From: Clostridiales bacterium
Lineage (GTDB): Bacteria > Bacillota > Clostridia > Christensenellales > Aristaeellaceae
Direction of reading: 5' to 3'
Assembly: GCA_012517815.1 (NCBI GenBank)
Contig: JAAYUF010000169.1
Location: 1 to 64,000 of the forward strand
Length of the DNA stretch: 64,000 nucleotides
The first letter of the stretch is position 1, and every line of letters begins with the position of its first letter. Made by a program: the position numbers and the translations under genes. Under the pieces are notes generated by a model. It saw nothing but the letters and a program-made list of their open reading frames with translations. It had not been told where the DNA came from and ran no database searches. This document shows positions 54,652 through 63,991 of the stretch, piece by piece.

Positions 54652-56049
54652 ATGGCCAAGCTTTGGGCCGGACGCTTTGAAAAACCCACCAGCGCGCTTC
54701 TGGACGATTTTCAGTCCTCCATCCCCTTTGACAGGCGCCTGCTCCGCTGCGATCTGCTGGGCTCCGTCGCGCATGCGACGATGCTGGGCGAGCAGGGCAT
54801 CCTGACCCCGGAGGACAGCGCGGCGATCGTCGCGGGGCTTCAGGGCATGCTAAGCGATTTGCAGGCCGGCACCCTCACGGTGGACATGGGCGCGGAGGAC
54901 GTGCACATGTTTGCCGAGGCGGAGCTGACGGCGCGTATCGGCGAGGCAGGCAAGCGCCTGCATACCGGCCGCAGCCGTAACGATCAGGTGGCGCTGGACG
55001 TGCGCCTGTTCGCCAAGGATGCGTGCCTGCACGCGGATACGCTGCTTCGGGAGCTGCTCCATACGCTGCTTACCCTGGCCGCGGCGCACACGCGCACCGT
55101 GATGCCCGGCTACACGCATTTGCAGAAGGCTCAGCCGGTGACGCTGGGCTTCCACCTGATGGCCTATGCGCAGATGTTCAAACGAGACGTGAAGCGCTTC
55201 CGGCTGGCCTACGACGAGGCGGACGTGATGCCGCTGGGCAGCGGGGCGCTGGCCGGCACCACCTACCCCCTTAACCGGGAGCGCGTGGCGGAGCTGCTGG
55301 GCTTTTCCGATGTGACCGACAACGCCATGGACGGCGTGAGCGACCGCGATTTCCTGCTCTCGTTCCTCTCGGCCGCGTCCATCTGCATGATGCATCTGAG
55401 CCGCTTTTGCGAGGAGCTGATCCTCTGGTCCACCAACGAGTTTGGCACCGCGACCATGGACGACGCCTTCGCCACGGGTTCCAGCATCATGCCTCAGAAG
55501 AAGAACCCGGACGCCTGCGAGCTCACCCGCGGCAAAACCGGCCGCGTCTACGGCGACCTGATGGCTCTGCTGACCGTGATGAAAGGCCTGCCGCTCGCCT
55601 ACAACAAGGATATGCAGGAGGATAAGGAAGCCTTCTTTGACGCGTACGACACGCTGGTCAAATGCCTGCCCACCTTTACCGCGATGCTGGCCTCCACGCG
55701 CTTTGATGCCGGGGCGATGGAAAAGAGCGCCGCGCGGGGCTTCACCAACGCCACCGATCTGGCCGATTATCTGGTGGGCAAGGGCCTGCCTTTCCGCGAC
55801 GCGCACCATGTGAGCGGCACGCTCGTGGGCAAGTGCGTGCGGGAGGGCCGCGAACTGGCCGATCTCACCCTTGCGGAAATGCGCGAAGTCTCCCCCGCGT
55901 TTGACGGGGATGTCTACGAAGCCATTTCGCTTCGGGCGTGCGTGGAGCGCCGCAGCCTGCGCGGCGGCCCCGCGCCGGAGGCCGTTGACGCAAGCATCCG
56001 CCGCGTCCGGGACTGGCTGGAGGCCATGCGGGATGAAGCCCGGCGCTAA
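54652..56049 (+). CDS. argH: Argininosuccinate lyase
   Basis: A 465-residue enzyme that splits argininosuccinate into arginine and fumarate, the last step of arginine synthesis. It begins with the typical KLWAGRFEKPTSALLDDF, has HTGRSRNDQVALDVRLF and PGYTHLQKAQPV, and carries the family signature GSSIMPQKKNPDACEL with the catalytic Ser. The length is normal. Its usual partner argG is not in this window. Confidence 0.98.
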   Translation: MAKLWAGRFEKPTSALLDDFQSSIPFDRRLLRCDLLGSVAHATMLGEQGILTPEDSAAIVAGLQGMLSDLQAGTLTVDMGAEDVHMFAEAELTARIGEAGKRLHTGRSRNDQVALDVRLFAKDACLHADTLLRELLHTLLTLAAAHTRTVMPGYTHLQKAQPVTLGFHLMAYAQMFKRDVKRFRLAYDEADVMPLGSGALAGTTYPLNRERVAELLGFSDVTDNAMDGVSDRDFLLSFLSAASICMMHLSRFCEELILWSTNEFGTATMDDAFATGSSIMPQKKNPDACELTRGKTGRVYGDLMALLTVMKGLPLAYNKDMQEDKEAFFDAYDTLVKCLPTFTAMLASTRFDAGAMEKSAARGFTNATDLADYLVGKGLPFRDAHHVSGTLVGKCVREGRELADLTLAEMREVSPAFDGDVYEAISLRACVERRSLRGGPAPEAVDASIRRVRDWLEAMRDEARR

Positions 56050-56495
56050 CTCAAACAAGTTGCCGGAGCGGAGGTAAAGCCTGCCAACCTTCCATACGGG
56101 TAGCCCGATCGGGAGCCTTGGGCGGATCGTTGGATGCCATAGTGAGCCGCCGTACCGGCAAACGGCGCAAAAGCTCGGTTTAAACTTTTCGCCGCCAACC
56201 CGAGCTCAAAACCGGATACATGAGCAAAGCGCGCCAACGGCGTACGGCATCGGACTGCCGTATGTCCTACCATACCGGCGAGTGGTAGGTGGTGCCGTAT
56301 CGGTCAGAAGCAGCGGCCTGCCGTAACAGGCTCCCAATCGGGTGCGGCATCGGGATGCGTCATTGGCCGGTTGTCGCGCGTGCAACGGCAACTGCCGCTC
56401 CGCCTCGGCAGCGATGCGCCGTTGCTTGAGAGGGTGACCGGCAAGTCCGGCCACCGCCGACCACTTTTCACCATTTCATCGGGGAGGCTAAGCCA
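56050..56495. other. Gene-free region between argH and the GT-C-like gene
   Basis: About 445 bases of lower GC than its neighbours with no credible gene. Short blocks such as GCCGTACCGGCAAACGGC and TACCGGCGAGTGGTAGG repeat loosely, but no clear repeat unit, terminator or promoter was identified. Confidence 0.5.
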
Positions 56496-58142
56496 TTGCC
56501 ACAGCACAGGATTTCCGCACGCGCATCCGCATGGCTCACGGCGCTGTTTTTCACCGCGCTGACCCTGCTGGGGCTCTGGACGAGCGCCGATTACGGCCAG
56601 CCGTGGGACGAACCCTGGGAGCAGGATATCCTGCGCCTGAACCTCAACCAGTACGCGGCCGCTTTCGGGTTGGATACCCGGCTTGCCGCGCAATCCGATA
56701 TGCCCGCGCCGGCCAGCGGGCTGATCGTCGACAGCGATGAGCGGGATCACGGCGAATGCGCCTACTATGCGGCCTTCTGGCTGGTGACGGCCGAATCCAT
56801 GCCCGCGCTTACCCGCATGGCGCTGTGGCACAGTTATACGTGGCTGTGGTTTATGGCGGGCGCGGCGGCGCTGTGGTGCGTGTGCCGCAGACTCGGCCTC
56901 CCGCGCCTTGCCGCGGGCGTAGCGGTGCTGTTGCTGGTGCTGTCCCCGCGGATGTTTGCCGAGGGGCATTATAACAACAAGGACGTGGTGCTGCTCTCGC
57001 TGGTGCTGCTCACGCTGTGGCAGGCCCTGCGGGTTCTGGAAAGGCCGACGGCCGCGCGGGCTGTGCTCTTCTCGCTGGCCGGGGCGGCGGCCGCCAATAC
57101 CAAGATTATCGGGCTGTTTGTGTGGGGGCTTTGCGCGCTGGCGGTGCTGGCGCGCCAGATTGCGGGGCGGCGCATGGACGGCCGGGCCTGGCGGGCGGCG
57201 GTGACGGCGCTTTTGGCCTTCGCGGGCTTCTACGCCCTGCTCACGCCCGCGCTGTGGGCGGATCCGGCGGGATTCCTCAAGTACGGGCTGCTCAACGCCG
57301 CCAGCTTTGCCCGCTGGCAAAACGATGTGCTTTTCCGCGGCGCGGTTTACCACCTGAAAACAGTCGACCTGCCGCGCAGCTATCTGCCCTACATGATCGC
57401 CGTGACCACGCCGCTGTGGATTCTGGCGCTGATCGCCGCGGGGCAGGCGTTCGCAGCCGGGCGAATCGTGAAACAGAATGCCGGGCCGCTTGCGGACGAC
57501 GCTTCCACGGGGCTTCTGCTGTGCACGCTGCTGTGGGCCGTGCCGCTGGGGTACGGGATCTTCGGCCGCCCGAACATCTATAACGGCTGGCGGCACTTCT
57601 ACTTCATCTACGGCCCCATGCTGGCGCTGGGCGGCTACGGGTTTCACCGGCTGTGGCAGGCGCTGGAACGGCGGAAACGCCGGTGGCCCCGCCGCGCGGC
57701 GGCGCTGGCGCTGGCCCTGTGCGTGGGGTGGACGGGCGCGGGCCTTGTCGGGGCGCACCCCAACCAGTACGCATATTACAATGTGCTGACGGCGGGCCGC
57801 GATCTGCCGGCCTATCTGGAGCTGGATTACTGGAACGTCTCGGTGCTGCAAACGCTGCAAACGCTGCTGGCCGGCATGCCGGCCGGGGAAACCGCCACCG
57901 TCACGGGCGGGGAGTATTGCTCCCAGCATGGGCTGGAGTCGGCGCACGCGCTGCTGCCGGCGGCGGATCAGGCGCGGCTCCGGGTTTTACCGCAGGCGAG
58001 CCGGGGCGCGCGCTATGTGCTGGAAAACAGCACGTATGCGGTGCTGGGGTACTGGCGGGCGGAAGCCGGGATGCAGGGCGTCGCGCGGACGGAAGGGTAC
58101 GGGCAGGTGCTCAGCCAGGTGTACAAGCGGGCGGATCGCTAG
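56496..58142 (+). CDS. GT-C-fold membrane glycosyltransferase-like protein (ArnT/PMT superfamily)
   Basis: A 548-residue integral membrane protein with about 10-12 hydrophobic segments. The first loop after TM1 holds the acidic DYGQPWDEPWEQD motif (about residues 27-40), as expected for the catalytic Asp/Glu of GT-C enzymes that use polyprenyl-phosphate sugars. The start is TTG at 56496 with GGGGAGG 8 bases upstream; no better ATG is near. The gene stands alone between argH and a convergent dipeptidase. The acceptor is unknown. Confidence 0.8.
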   Translation: MPQHRISARASAWLTALFFTALTLLGLWTSADYGQPWDEPWEQDILRLNLNQYAAAFGLDTRLAAQSDMPAPASGLIVDSDERDHGECAYYAAFWLVTAESMPALTRMALWHSYTWLWFMAGAAALWCVCRRLGLPRLAAGVAVLLLVLSPRMFAEGHYNNKDVVLLSLVLLTLWQALRVLERPTAARAVLFSLAGAAAANTKIIGLFVWGLCALAVLARQIAGRRMDGRAWRAAVTALLAFAGFYALLTPALWADPAGFLKYGLLNAASFARWQNDVLFRGAVYHLKTVDLPRSYLPYMIAVTTPLWILALIAAGQAFAAGRIVKQNAGPLADDASTGLLLCTLLWAVPLGYGIFGRPNIYNGWRHFYFIYGPMLALGGYGFHRLWQALERRKRRWPRRAAALALALCVGWTGAGLVGAHPNQYAYYNVLTAGRDLPAYLELDYWNVSVLQTLQTLLAGMPAGETATVTGGEYCSQHGLESAHALLPAADQARLRVLPQASRGARYVLENSTYAVLGYWRAEAGMQGVARTEGYGQVLSQVYKRADR

Positions 58143-58205
58143 GCAGGCGGAGCGCCGCACGGACAGACGCCGCCGCTGCGCCGCGGCGGAGGGCTTTGGA
58201 CAGGC

Positions 58206-58238
58206 GCACGGGTCAGGGGCAAAGCTCCCGACCCGTGC
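58206..58238. terminator. Hairpin between convergent genes
   Basis: GCACGGGTC (58206-58214) pairs exactly with GACCCGTGC (58230-58238). It lies between the GT-C gene and the dipeptidase gene end, probably protecting or ending both transcripts. No T-run is present. Confidence 0.6.
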
Positions 58239-58257
58239 GGATTCCGTTTCGCCGTCC

Positions 58258-59172
58258 CTATACGCGCGCCAGATAGCGCCGGAAATTCTCGCCCGCAAAG
58301 TCCGCGACGGCTTCCTCACTGAAACCGCGCGCCCGCATCCGGTTGAGCAGGGCGGGCACGCATCCCGCGTGCTCCAGCCCGACGGGGTGGGTTTCGATCC
58401 CGTCAAAATCAGAACCCATGCCCACGTGCCTGGCGCCGCCCAGCGACGCCATGTGGTCGAAATGGTCGATCACGGTATCCAGATCCGCCTGCTGGGAAGG
58501 GTGCAGGAACACCGGATAGAAATTGACGCCCACATAGCCGCCCATGTCGAAAATCGCCTTGAGCTGCCCGTCGGTCAGGTTGCGGGGATGGTCGCACAGG
58601 GCGCGGCAGCAGCTGTGCGTGGCGATGATCGGGCTTTTGCTGCACAAAAGCGCGTCCTTGACGCCGGCGGGGTTTAAGTGGCTTACGTCCACGGCCATAT
58701 GCCGGTCGTTCATCCGCGCAACCAGCGCCCGCCCGCGCGCGGTCAGGCCCTTGTCGCCGCCGTCTACGGCCGGGAAGGCGAAGGGGTTTTCGTTGTTCCA
58801 TACGATGGTGGCGATCCGCACGCCCCACACGGCAAAGGCGTCGACCGTTTGCAGGCCGCCCGTAAACGCCTCGCCGCCCTCGATGGTCAGCAGATAGTTG
58901 GGCTGCCCGGGCAGGGCCTCGTCCAGCTCTTTCACCTGCCGGAAGCCCAGCTTTTCCAGCTCGCACAGGGCCGCCATCTCCCGGTCGATCAGGCCGACGT
59001 CCTTGCCCAGCAACCCCTCGGGGCCGGTCCACAGGGCCAGCGCCTGCACGCGGATATCCGCCGGATCGCCGGTTGTCAGCCGCTCCGGCGTTACGTCGCA
59101 GGGGAACTTCGGATCGCGTTGGGCGTTTTGCAGGGCGTACAGGGTATCGGCATGGGTATCGCAAATGAGCAT
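58258..59172 (-). CDS. Membrane dipeptidase family (peptidase M19)
   Basis: A 304-residue zinc dipeptidase homologous to renal dipeptidase. Metal ligands: H-x-D in CDTHADT, Glu in LTIEGGEA, His in ATHSCCRAL-like (reads IIATHSCCR) and the Asp in GMGSDFDGIE. No signal peptide is seen, so it is cytoplasmic and probably recycles dipeptides, perhaps D-configured ones. It follows the CvpA gene by 14 bases. Confidence 0.93.
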   Translation of the reverse strand: MLICDTHADTLYALQNAQRDPKFPCDVTPERLTTGDPADIRVQALALWTGPEGLLGKDVGLIDREMAALCELEKLGFRQVKELDEALPGQPNYLLTIEGGEAFTGGLQTVDAFAVWGVRIATIVWNNENPFAFPAVDGGDKGLTARGRALVARMNDRHMAVDVSHLNPAGVKDALLCSKSPIIATHSCCRALCDHPRNLTDGQLKAIFDMGGYVGVNFYPVFLHPSQQADLDTVIDHFDHMASLGGARHVGMGSDFDGIETHPVGLEHAGCVPALLNRMRARGFSEEAVADFAGENFRRYLARV

Positions 59173-59186
59173 GGCGCAACCTCCCG

Positions 59187-59900
59187 CTACAGTTTCCGGT
59201 TCATGATGGAGATGATCAGGCTGCCGTTTTCAAAAACCTTGGCCAGCGCGCTTTGGTCGACCAGCTCCTGAAACTGATCGATCGGCACCACGCTTTGCAA
59301 AAGGGGCATGGCCGTGAACACCACAAAGCACAGCACGCAGCCGATCACAAAGCCGAACACCCCGCCCGCGAGCCCGTCCAGCTGCTTTAAAACCGGAAAA
59401 TGGAACACGGACTTGAGCAGGTTGATGAGGATGGTCACCACGATAAAGCAGGCGACAAAGCAAAGGATGAAGCACAGCACGTTGATGCTGACCGACAGGA
59501 TGGTCTGGTTGACGTAATCGCCCACGGTGGTGGCCAGATTGCCCAGCGGCGTGAATACCTTTTCCGTCAGGTTGGCCTGCAGCAGCCGGCCGATCGGCTC
59601 GGGAAGGCCGGCCTTGGCGACGATGGCGTCGATGTTGCTGGCGCTGAGCGTGGTCACGGCCCGGCTGCTCAGGTCCAGATCGCCCAGGACGCTGCCGGAG
59701 TCGGTGTAGCTGCTGATCAGGCGCACGATCTCGGTATTGGCGCTGACGGCGTCGGCCAGTTTGGGAAACAGCCAGAAAGCCCCCGCGAAGGAGAGCAGGC
59801 AGCCGCCCAGGTTGAGCAGCGACTGGATGAACCCGCGGTAAAACCCGAATAGCACACAAAGTGCGATGACGCCGATGATTGCGAAGTCGATCACATTCAA
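59187..59900 (-). CDS. CvpA-family membrane protein
   Basis: A 237-residue membrane protein with hydrophobic segments at about 5-23, 28-48, 140-165 and 180-205. The N-terminus (NVIDFAIIGVIALCVLFGFYRGFIQSLL) is that of the CvpA family (colicin V production/envelope maintenance). Between the second and third segments is an extra loop of about 85 residues, probably outside the cell. It lies in a DUF5711-cvpA-dipeptidase operon. Confidence 0.88.
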   Translation of the reverse strand: MNVIDFAIIGVIALCVLFGFYRGFIQSLLNLGGCLLSFAGAFWLFPKLADAVSANTEIVRLISSYTDSGSVLGDLDLSSRAVTTLSASNIDAIVAKAGLPEPIGRLLQANLTEKVFTPLGNLATTVGDYVNQTILSVSINVLCFILCFVACFIVVTILINLLKSVFHFPVLKQLDGLAGGVFGFVIGCVLCFVVFTAMPLLQSVVPIDQFQELVDQSALAKVFENGSLIISIMNRKL

Positions 59901-59942
59901 GGCTGTCCACTCCTTTCGGTTGGGGAAACGGGCCGTCGGTCT

Positions 59943-61073
59943 TTACCGTGCCGCCGCCTGAGGCAGCTCGCAGACGTAGACTTCGCTGCCGCAGGCCACG
60001 ATAACGTGGCCGTCGTTCATCGCCCCGATAAAACGCGTGGCGGGCGAGCTCAGCGGCAGCGCGTAGTCGGTAAAGCGGTTGTCCTCCATGGAGGCGCGGT
60101 AGAGCGTACCGGCGCTGACGGCATAGAGGTTTTTATTCCACACGGCCGCGCCGATGCAGGTATCCGGGAGGCTGTAGCGCCGGTCCACCGTGCCGCTGAT
60201 CAGCCGCAGCTCGCGGATGTCAAAATCGCTCTCGGTCTGCGCGGTGGGCGCGAACAGCATCAGCGCGTTGCCTTTTTCGGGGATGTCGCTGCCGATCAGC
60301 CGCCAGCCGTAGACCAGCACGGCCGCGGTGGTGTCCTCGGTGCCGCGGTAGTTGAAGCTGAGCATCTTGCGGGTGTTGATCACGCGCAGGGTGCTGTTTT
60401 CGAAAAGCACCGCGTAGGTGATCGCGCTGCCCAGCGACACCTCGCCGGTGTTCATCTTGCCCACCTCGAAGGTGTTGAGCAGCGTGTTGGCCGCCGTGCC
60501 GAACACATCCAGCGCCAGCGTCCACATATACTCGCCGTGCTGGCCGTAAAAACCCACGTCCAGCATCAGAAGGTTCTTGTAGGCGTCGGCTTCCTCGTCC
60601 ATATGCGCGCCCAGGTGATCCTTCACCACCAGGCGGGGGGAGGTGCTGTCCCCGATCACGGCGGCGACATACTGTTTGCCGGCGCGCGCAAACTGGATGG
60701 GCTCACCCAGGTTGTCGTTATAGGTGGAATTGCCGTTCTGGTCGATGATGTAGATGGTATTGCCCGCCCAGGCGGCCACGATCTGATCGGTGCAGTCAAA
60801 CCCCGCGTCGGCGCCCAGCTGAAAAGACCACCGCACGGCGCCCTTGCTGTTCATGCAGTGTATGCTCACGCCGTCGTAATACAGCACGCTGGAGCCGAAC
60901 GGTTTGATGCTGTCGTTGTAATCGCAGGGCAGGCGCGAGGCGCTCACGCGGGTCACCGGCCGGTGACCCAGCAGCGATACCAACAGCACGATCACGGCGA
61001 CGATGCCCGCCAGAATGCCCGCGAGGATCAGGATGGACTGCCAGCGCTTGCGCTTGGGTTTCACCCGCTGCAT
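59943..61073 (-). CDS. DUF5711-like protein with beta-propeller ectodomain
   Basis: A 376-residue protein with one N-terminal transmembrane helix (about 13-35) and a large external domain with repeated short strands of PQQ/WD-like type (VLYYDGVSIHCMN, GNTIYIIDQNGN, NKNLYAVSAGTLY). This matches the DUF5711 family found in Clostridia, of unknown function. It begins the operon behind a strong promoter. An envelope role next to CvpA is plausible. Confidence 0.8.
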   Translation of the reverse strand: MQRVKPKRKRWQSILILAGILAGIVAVIVLLVSLLGHRPVTRVSASRLPCDYNDSIKPFGSSVLYYDGVSIHCMNSKGAVRWSFQLGADAGFDCTDQIVAAWAGNTIYIIDQNGNSTYNDNLGEPIQFARAGKQYVAAVIGDSTSPRLVVKDHLGAHMDEEADAYKNLLMLDVGFYGQHGEYMWTLALDVFGTAANTLLNTFEVGKMNTGEVSLGSAITYAVLFENSTLRVINTRKMLSFNYRGTEDTTAAVLVYGWRLIGSDIPEKGNALMLFAPTAQTESDFDIRELRLISGTVDRRYSLPDTCIGAAVWNKNLYAVSAGTLYRASMEDNRFTDYALPLSSPATRFIGAMNDGHVIVACGSEVYVCELPQAAAR

Positions 61074-61464
61074 AGGCTCTCCTTGCCTGCGCGCGGGCCT
61101 GGCCCGCGCGCGTCTGATGCCGCGCGGACGCGCCGCGCGGATGACAACTTATTATAGCGAAAAGGCCGTCGCCTGACAAGCGCAACCCCCGGGAACCGGA
61201 AGCGGACCCCGCCGGAGCGCGGTTCCTGCCGGGCGGCGAAAACGGGGGAGGGAGCCGGCTCGTTCGGCTGCACATCATGAACGCCGCCGTGCTCACGGCG
61301 TTTTTCCTGCGGGGCTTCGCCGGCATATGCCCGCCGCGGCCCCGCCGCGCCCGCGCTGCCGCTTCCCCTTACGGAAGCACACCGCTCGTGCGCTTTTGAG
61401 CATGCACGCATGGTAACCGGTTCAGGCCTTTGCCCAAGCGCGGACGGCAACGGACATCCGCGGC
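61074..61464. other. Intergenic region between the DUF5711 operon and rpmB
   Basis: Apart from the promoter at 61151-61179, about 285 bases hold no recognisable gene or RNA. Confidence 0.5.
61151..61179 (-). promoter_or_regulatory. Promoter of the DUF5711-cvpA-dipeptidase operon (reverse strand)
   Basis: Reverse-strand TTGTCA (complement of 61174-61179) and TATAAT (complement of 61151-61156) are 17 bases apart, about 78 bases before the start codon. Confidence 0.85.
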
Positions 61465-61506
61465 AATAAAAAACGGGCGCCGCCGCTGCGGGCGCGCCCT
61501 GTTTTT
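61465..61506 (-). terminator. Bidirectional rho-independent terminator after rpmB
   Basis: GGGCGC (61475-61480) pairs with GCGCCC (61494-61499). On the reverse strand six T follow (61468-61473); on the forward strand a T-run (61502-61506) follows. Confidence 0.88.
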
Positions 61507-61537
61507 GCGGATATCGTCCATCCGATTCCGGTCCGGA

Positions 61538-61762
61538 TTACGCCTCGACGGCGGCCTCCTCGGACCGGGCCGGCAACGCGCGCTGCACGTAACCGCTGCG
61601 CAGGCAACGCGTGCATACGTTTAGCCTTTTCACCTGACCGTCGATCTCCACGCGGACGCGCTGCACGTTCGGCGACCAGAGACGGTGTGTCTTGCGATTG
61701 GAGTGGCTAACGTTGTTACCGTTCAGCGTGGCCTTTTCGCAAACTTCACAGAACTTGCCCAT
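61538..61762 (-). CDS. rpmB: 50S ribosomal protein bL28 (zinc-binding form)
   Basis: A 74-residue ribosomal protein. It starts MGKFCEVCEKATLNGNNVSH with the NRKTHRLWSPNVQRVRV block of bL28. Two Cys pairs (CxxC at 5-8 and CTRC at about 50-53) mark the zinc-binding form. AGGAGGTG lies 7 bases before the ATG. It has its own promoter and terminator. Confidence 0.97.
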   Translation of the reverse strand: MGKFCEVCEKATLNGNNVSHSNRKTHRLWSPNVQRVRVEIDGQVKRLNVCTRCLRSGYVQRALPARSEEAAVEA

Positions 61763-62147
61763 TTGCTACACCTCCTAACGGGAGATTTATAGATTCACAG
61801 CTCGAACATTTTATCACCCTTTGCGAAGTTTGGCAATAGGTGATCCCGATTATTTCCCCAAAGGGAGAACGCCGCGCCGGGCGGGCTGCCCGCCGACGGA
61901 TGGGGCGACCGCTCCCATGGCGTACTCGGCCGCTTGCGGCCGGACCTGCGGGCGGGCCTTCGCGGGCCGAACCCGGCCGCGCGCCGCGGCGCGCGCTTAC
62001 GCTTGCGGGCTTTGGGCTACGCGGCAACGTTGCGCGCCTGTTCCCGGATCCGCGCCCCGCCGCGGCGCGCGGCGGGGCTGTCTGCCGGGCGGGCGCTGCC
62101 GATGCGTGGGAGCCTTCGCGGCGCCGTTGCGCCCGGGCCTGCGCGGC
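61763..62147. other. Intergenic region upstream of rpmB
   Basis: It holds the rpmB promoter at its left edge. The remaining 300 bases are very GC-rich, with no gene recognised and no clear terminator for the reverse-strand gene ending at 62148. Confidence 0.5.
61808..61836 (-). promoter_or_regulatory. Promoter of rpmB (reverse strand)
   Basis: Reverse-strand TTGCCA (complement of 61831-61836) and TAAAAT (complement of 61808-61813) are exactly 17 bases apart, about 46 bases before the start codon. Confidence 0.85.
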
Positions 62148-62933
62148 TCAGGGCTTGACGGCGCTGAGCAGTTCCGCGGAGGAGAAGGGGAACGTCACGA
62201 TGCCCTCCACCTCGCCGGCGAGTTCGCCGGCCTGCACGTAGAACACAAAATTGCCGTCCGCGTCCAGGTAAAAGTCGTTTTCCGGGCTCAGCACCCGCTC
62301 CAGATCCGCAAGCGTCAGGGACGGATCGTAATCGCGCTGGCGCAGGGCCGTCTGCTGCCCGATGATTTGCCACACCAGCCCGTAGACCAGTTCCGATGCG
62401 TAGCTGACCCCCTGCGCGGCCGCGCCGTCCTCCTGTTCCAGCCCCATGGCCTGGGACAGCGACACCCGCCGGCCCGCGTACACGCCGCTCATGGCAAACA
62501 CGTCGGCGGTCCAGCGCTCGGTTTCGGCGTTGCCCAGAAACTGGCGGCTGGTAAGCAGCACGCTCAGGTAATCGTCGGTATTGGCGGTGACGGTGTACTC
62601 CAGCCGCGTGTAATAGGCGGGCATGCCCGGGCCGGGCGGCGCTTCCAGCGCGGCCAGAATCTCGGGCGCGGCGGAAGCGGAGGCGTCCGCCGCCAGCGCC
62701 GCGTAGTAGGCGTTGACGGCGACATCCTGCGGCCGATCTCCGGCCAGCTGCGGGTAGGCATACCCGAACACGTAGGTCGCGGTTTGGGCGTCCGCGCCCT
62801 CCGGCTCGTACAGCGCCCCGGTCAGCGGAGCCGCCTCCACGGCCGGCTGCGCGAGCGCGCCGCCTGCCCAAAGGCACAGCGCCAGCGCGGCGCAAAACGC
62901 GGCGGCCGGTTTAATGCACAACAGGCGCTTCAT
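62148..62933 (-). CDS. Exported DUF3298-like (RsiV C-terminal-like) protein
   Basis: A 261-residue secreted protein with a signal peptide (about 1-27, cleavage near GALAQ). The mature part has the DAVNAYY-like helix (QDVAVNAYYAALA), a central strand block and a C-terminal SPENDFYLDADGNFVFYVQAGE region, which recall the DUF4163/DUF3298 pair of RsiV-type proteins. No cysteine lipobox or membrane anchor is seen. The family assignment is moderate. It lies 17 bases behind the upstream lipoprotein gene, and the true start is uncertain because the RBS is weak. Confidence 0.7.
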   Translation of the reverse strand: MKRLLCIKPAAAFCAALALCLWAGGALAQPAVEAAPLTGALYEPEGADAQTATYVFGYAYPQLAGDRPQDVAVNAYYAALAADASASAAPEILAALEAPPGPGMPAYYTRLEYTVTANTDDYLSVLLTSRQFLGNAETERWTADVFAMSGVYAGRRVSLSQAMGLEQEDGAAAQGVSYASELVYGLVWQIIGQQTALRQRDYDPSLTLADLERVLSPENDFYLDADGNFVFYVQAGELAGEVEGIVTFPFSSAELLSAVKP

Positions 62934-62950
62934 CTGCGTAGCCGGGCGGA

Positions 62951-63991
62951 TCAGCCGACGCTGACCGCATCCACCGCGAAGGAATTTTCCAGGTACGCGG
63001 TGTACATCTGGTAGGTCGAGGCCAGCTCCTTGCGGTAGGAGAGCTCCGCCTGGTAGATGTATTTGTCGGTGATGATGTACACGTTGAAAACCGTAAAGCC
63101 ATCCTCGGTGTTGTAGGTCACGGTGGCGCTGCTGAACGCCTCGTTGAGCGTGGCCTTGGCGTTGGTGATGCCGTTGGCGATCACGGAAACGTAATCCGTA
63201 AGGTTGGCGTTGGCGCTGTTGGGCGCGCGCTTCACAAAGAAGCTCAGGCTGTCGTCCGGCAGCTTGGCGGATATGCCGTCGCCGTCCTCCACCAGCATAT
63301 CGTCGGTGAACACGCTGGGGTAGAGCACCGAGAAGCCCAGCGCCGTATTGATGTACTCCACCAGAATGCTGTCGGTGTAATTCTGCATGGCTTCCTCGAT
63401 ATCCAGTTCGGAGCCTACGGAGAAACCGGTGAGCAGGTAGCCAAACGTCGCGTTCGCGTCGGCGCGGAAGCTGAACACGGCGCGGTCGAGCCACCGGATG
63501 TCGGCGTAATCCGCGTCGGTCATCTGGCTCATGGCCTTGGCGCCCCAATACAGCTCGCCGATGATCTGCAGATCGCTGTCCGTGCCGGCGTTGACCGTAA
63601 CCGGCTGGAAACCGATGTGGCCGTTGATCGGGTCGGTCGGGGCGATTACCTCCGGCGCGGTTTTGGCCGCGAACACCTTCGCCAGGTATGCGGCCTGCTG
63701 CTCGGTGCCGGAAAGCAGGTCCGCGGTGATCCCCAGCGAGGGGTCGGCCGCGACGCCGTTGTTGAAAAACGCGGCTACGAAGGCGGAATTGAGCGTGCTG
63801 TCCGCGTCGCCAATCACCAGCGGCTCGTCGCCCGCGCTCATGGCCGCGGTGGCTACCAGATCCATCAGCGGCTTCAAAGCGTCAAAATCGGAAGGCTGCG
63901 CGGCGGTCGCCCCCGCGGTGGCGGCGCAGCCGGCCAGCAGACAAAGCGTCAGCGTCCAGGCGATCATCCTCAGGGATAGAAGCTTTCTCAT
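62951..63991 (-). CDS. Lipoprotein of unknown function
   Basis: A 346-residue predicted lipoprotein: signal peptide with lipobox LLAGC (Cys at about 22), then an acidic exported domain. No family is recognised. The protein has no obvious repeats or catalytic motif. It precedes the DUF3298-like gene and probably shares its transcript. Its promoter lies beyond the right end of the window. Confidence 0.75.
   Translation of the reverse strand: MRKLLSLRMIAWTLTLCLLAGCAATAGATAAQPSDFDALKPLMDLVATAAMSAGDEPLVIGDADSTLNSAFVAAFFNNGVAADPSLGITADLLSGTEQQAAYLAKVFAAKTAPEVIAPTDPINGHIGFQPVTVNAGTDSDLQIIGELYWGAKAMSQMTDADYADIRWLDRAVFSFRADANATFGYLLTGFSVGSELDIEEAMQNYTDSILVEYINTALGFSVLYPSVFTDDMLVEDGDGISAKLPDDSLSFFVKRAPNSANANLTDYVSVIANGITNAKATLNEAFSSATVTYNTEDGFTVFNVYIITDKYIYQAELSYRKELASTYQMYTAYLENSFAVDAVSVG

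Noticed and set aside
54466-54774. Long N-terminal extension of the secreted protein ending at 53932
   Set aside because: It would overlap argH and its promoter; the ATG at 54465 has GAGGAGG upstream and begins a signal peptide.
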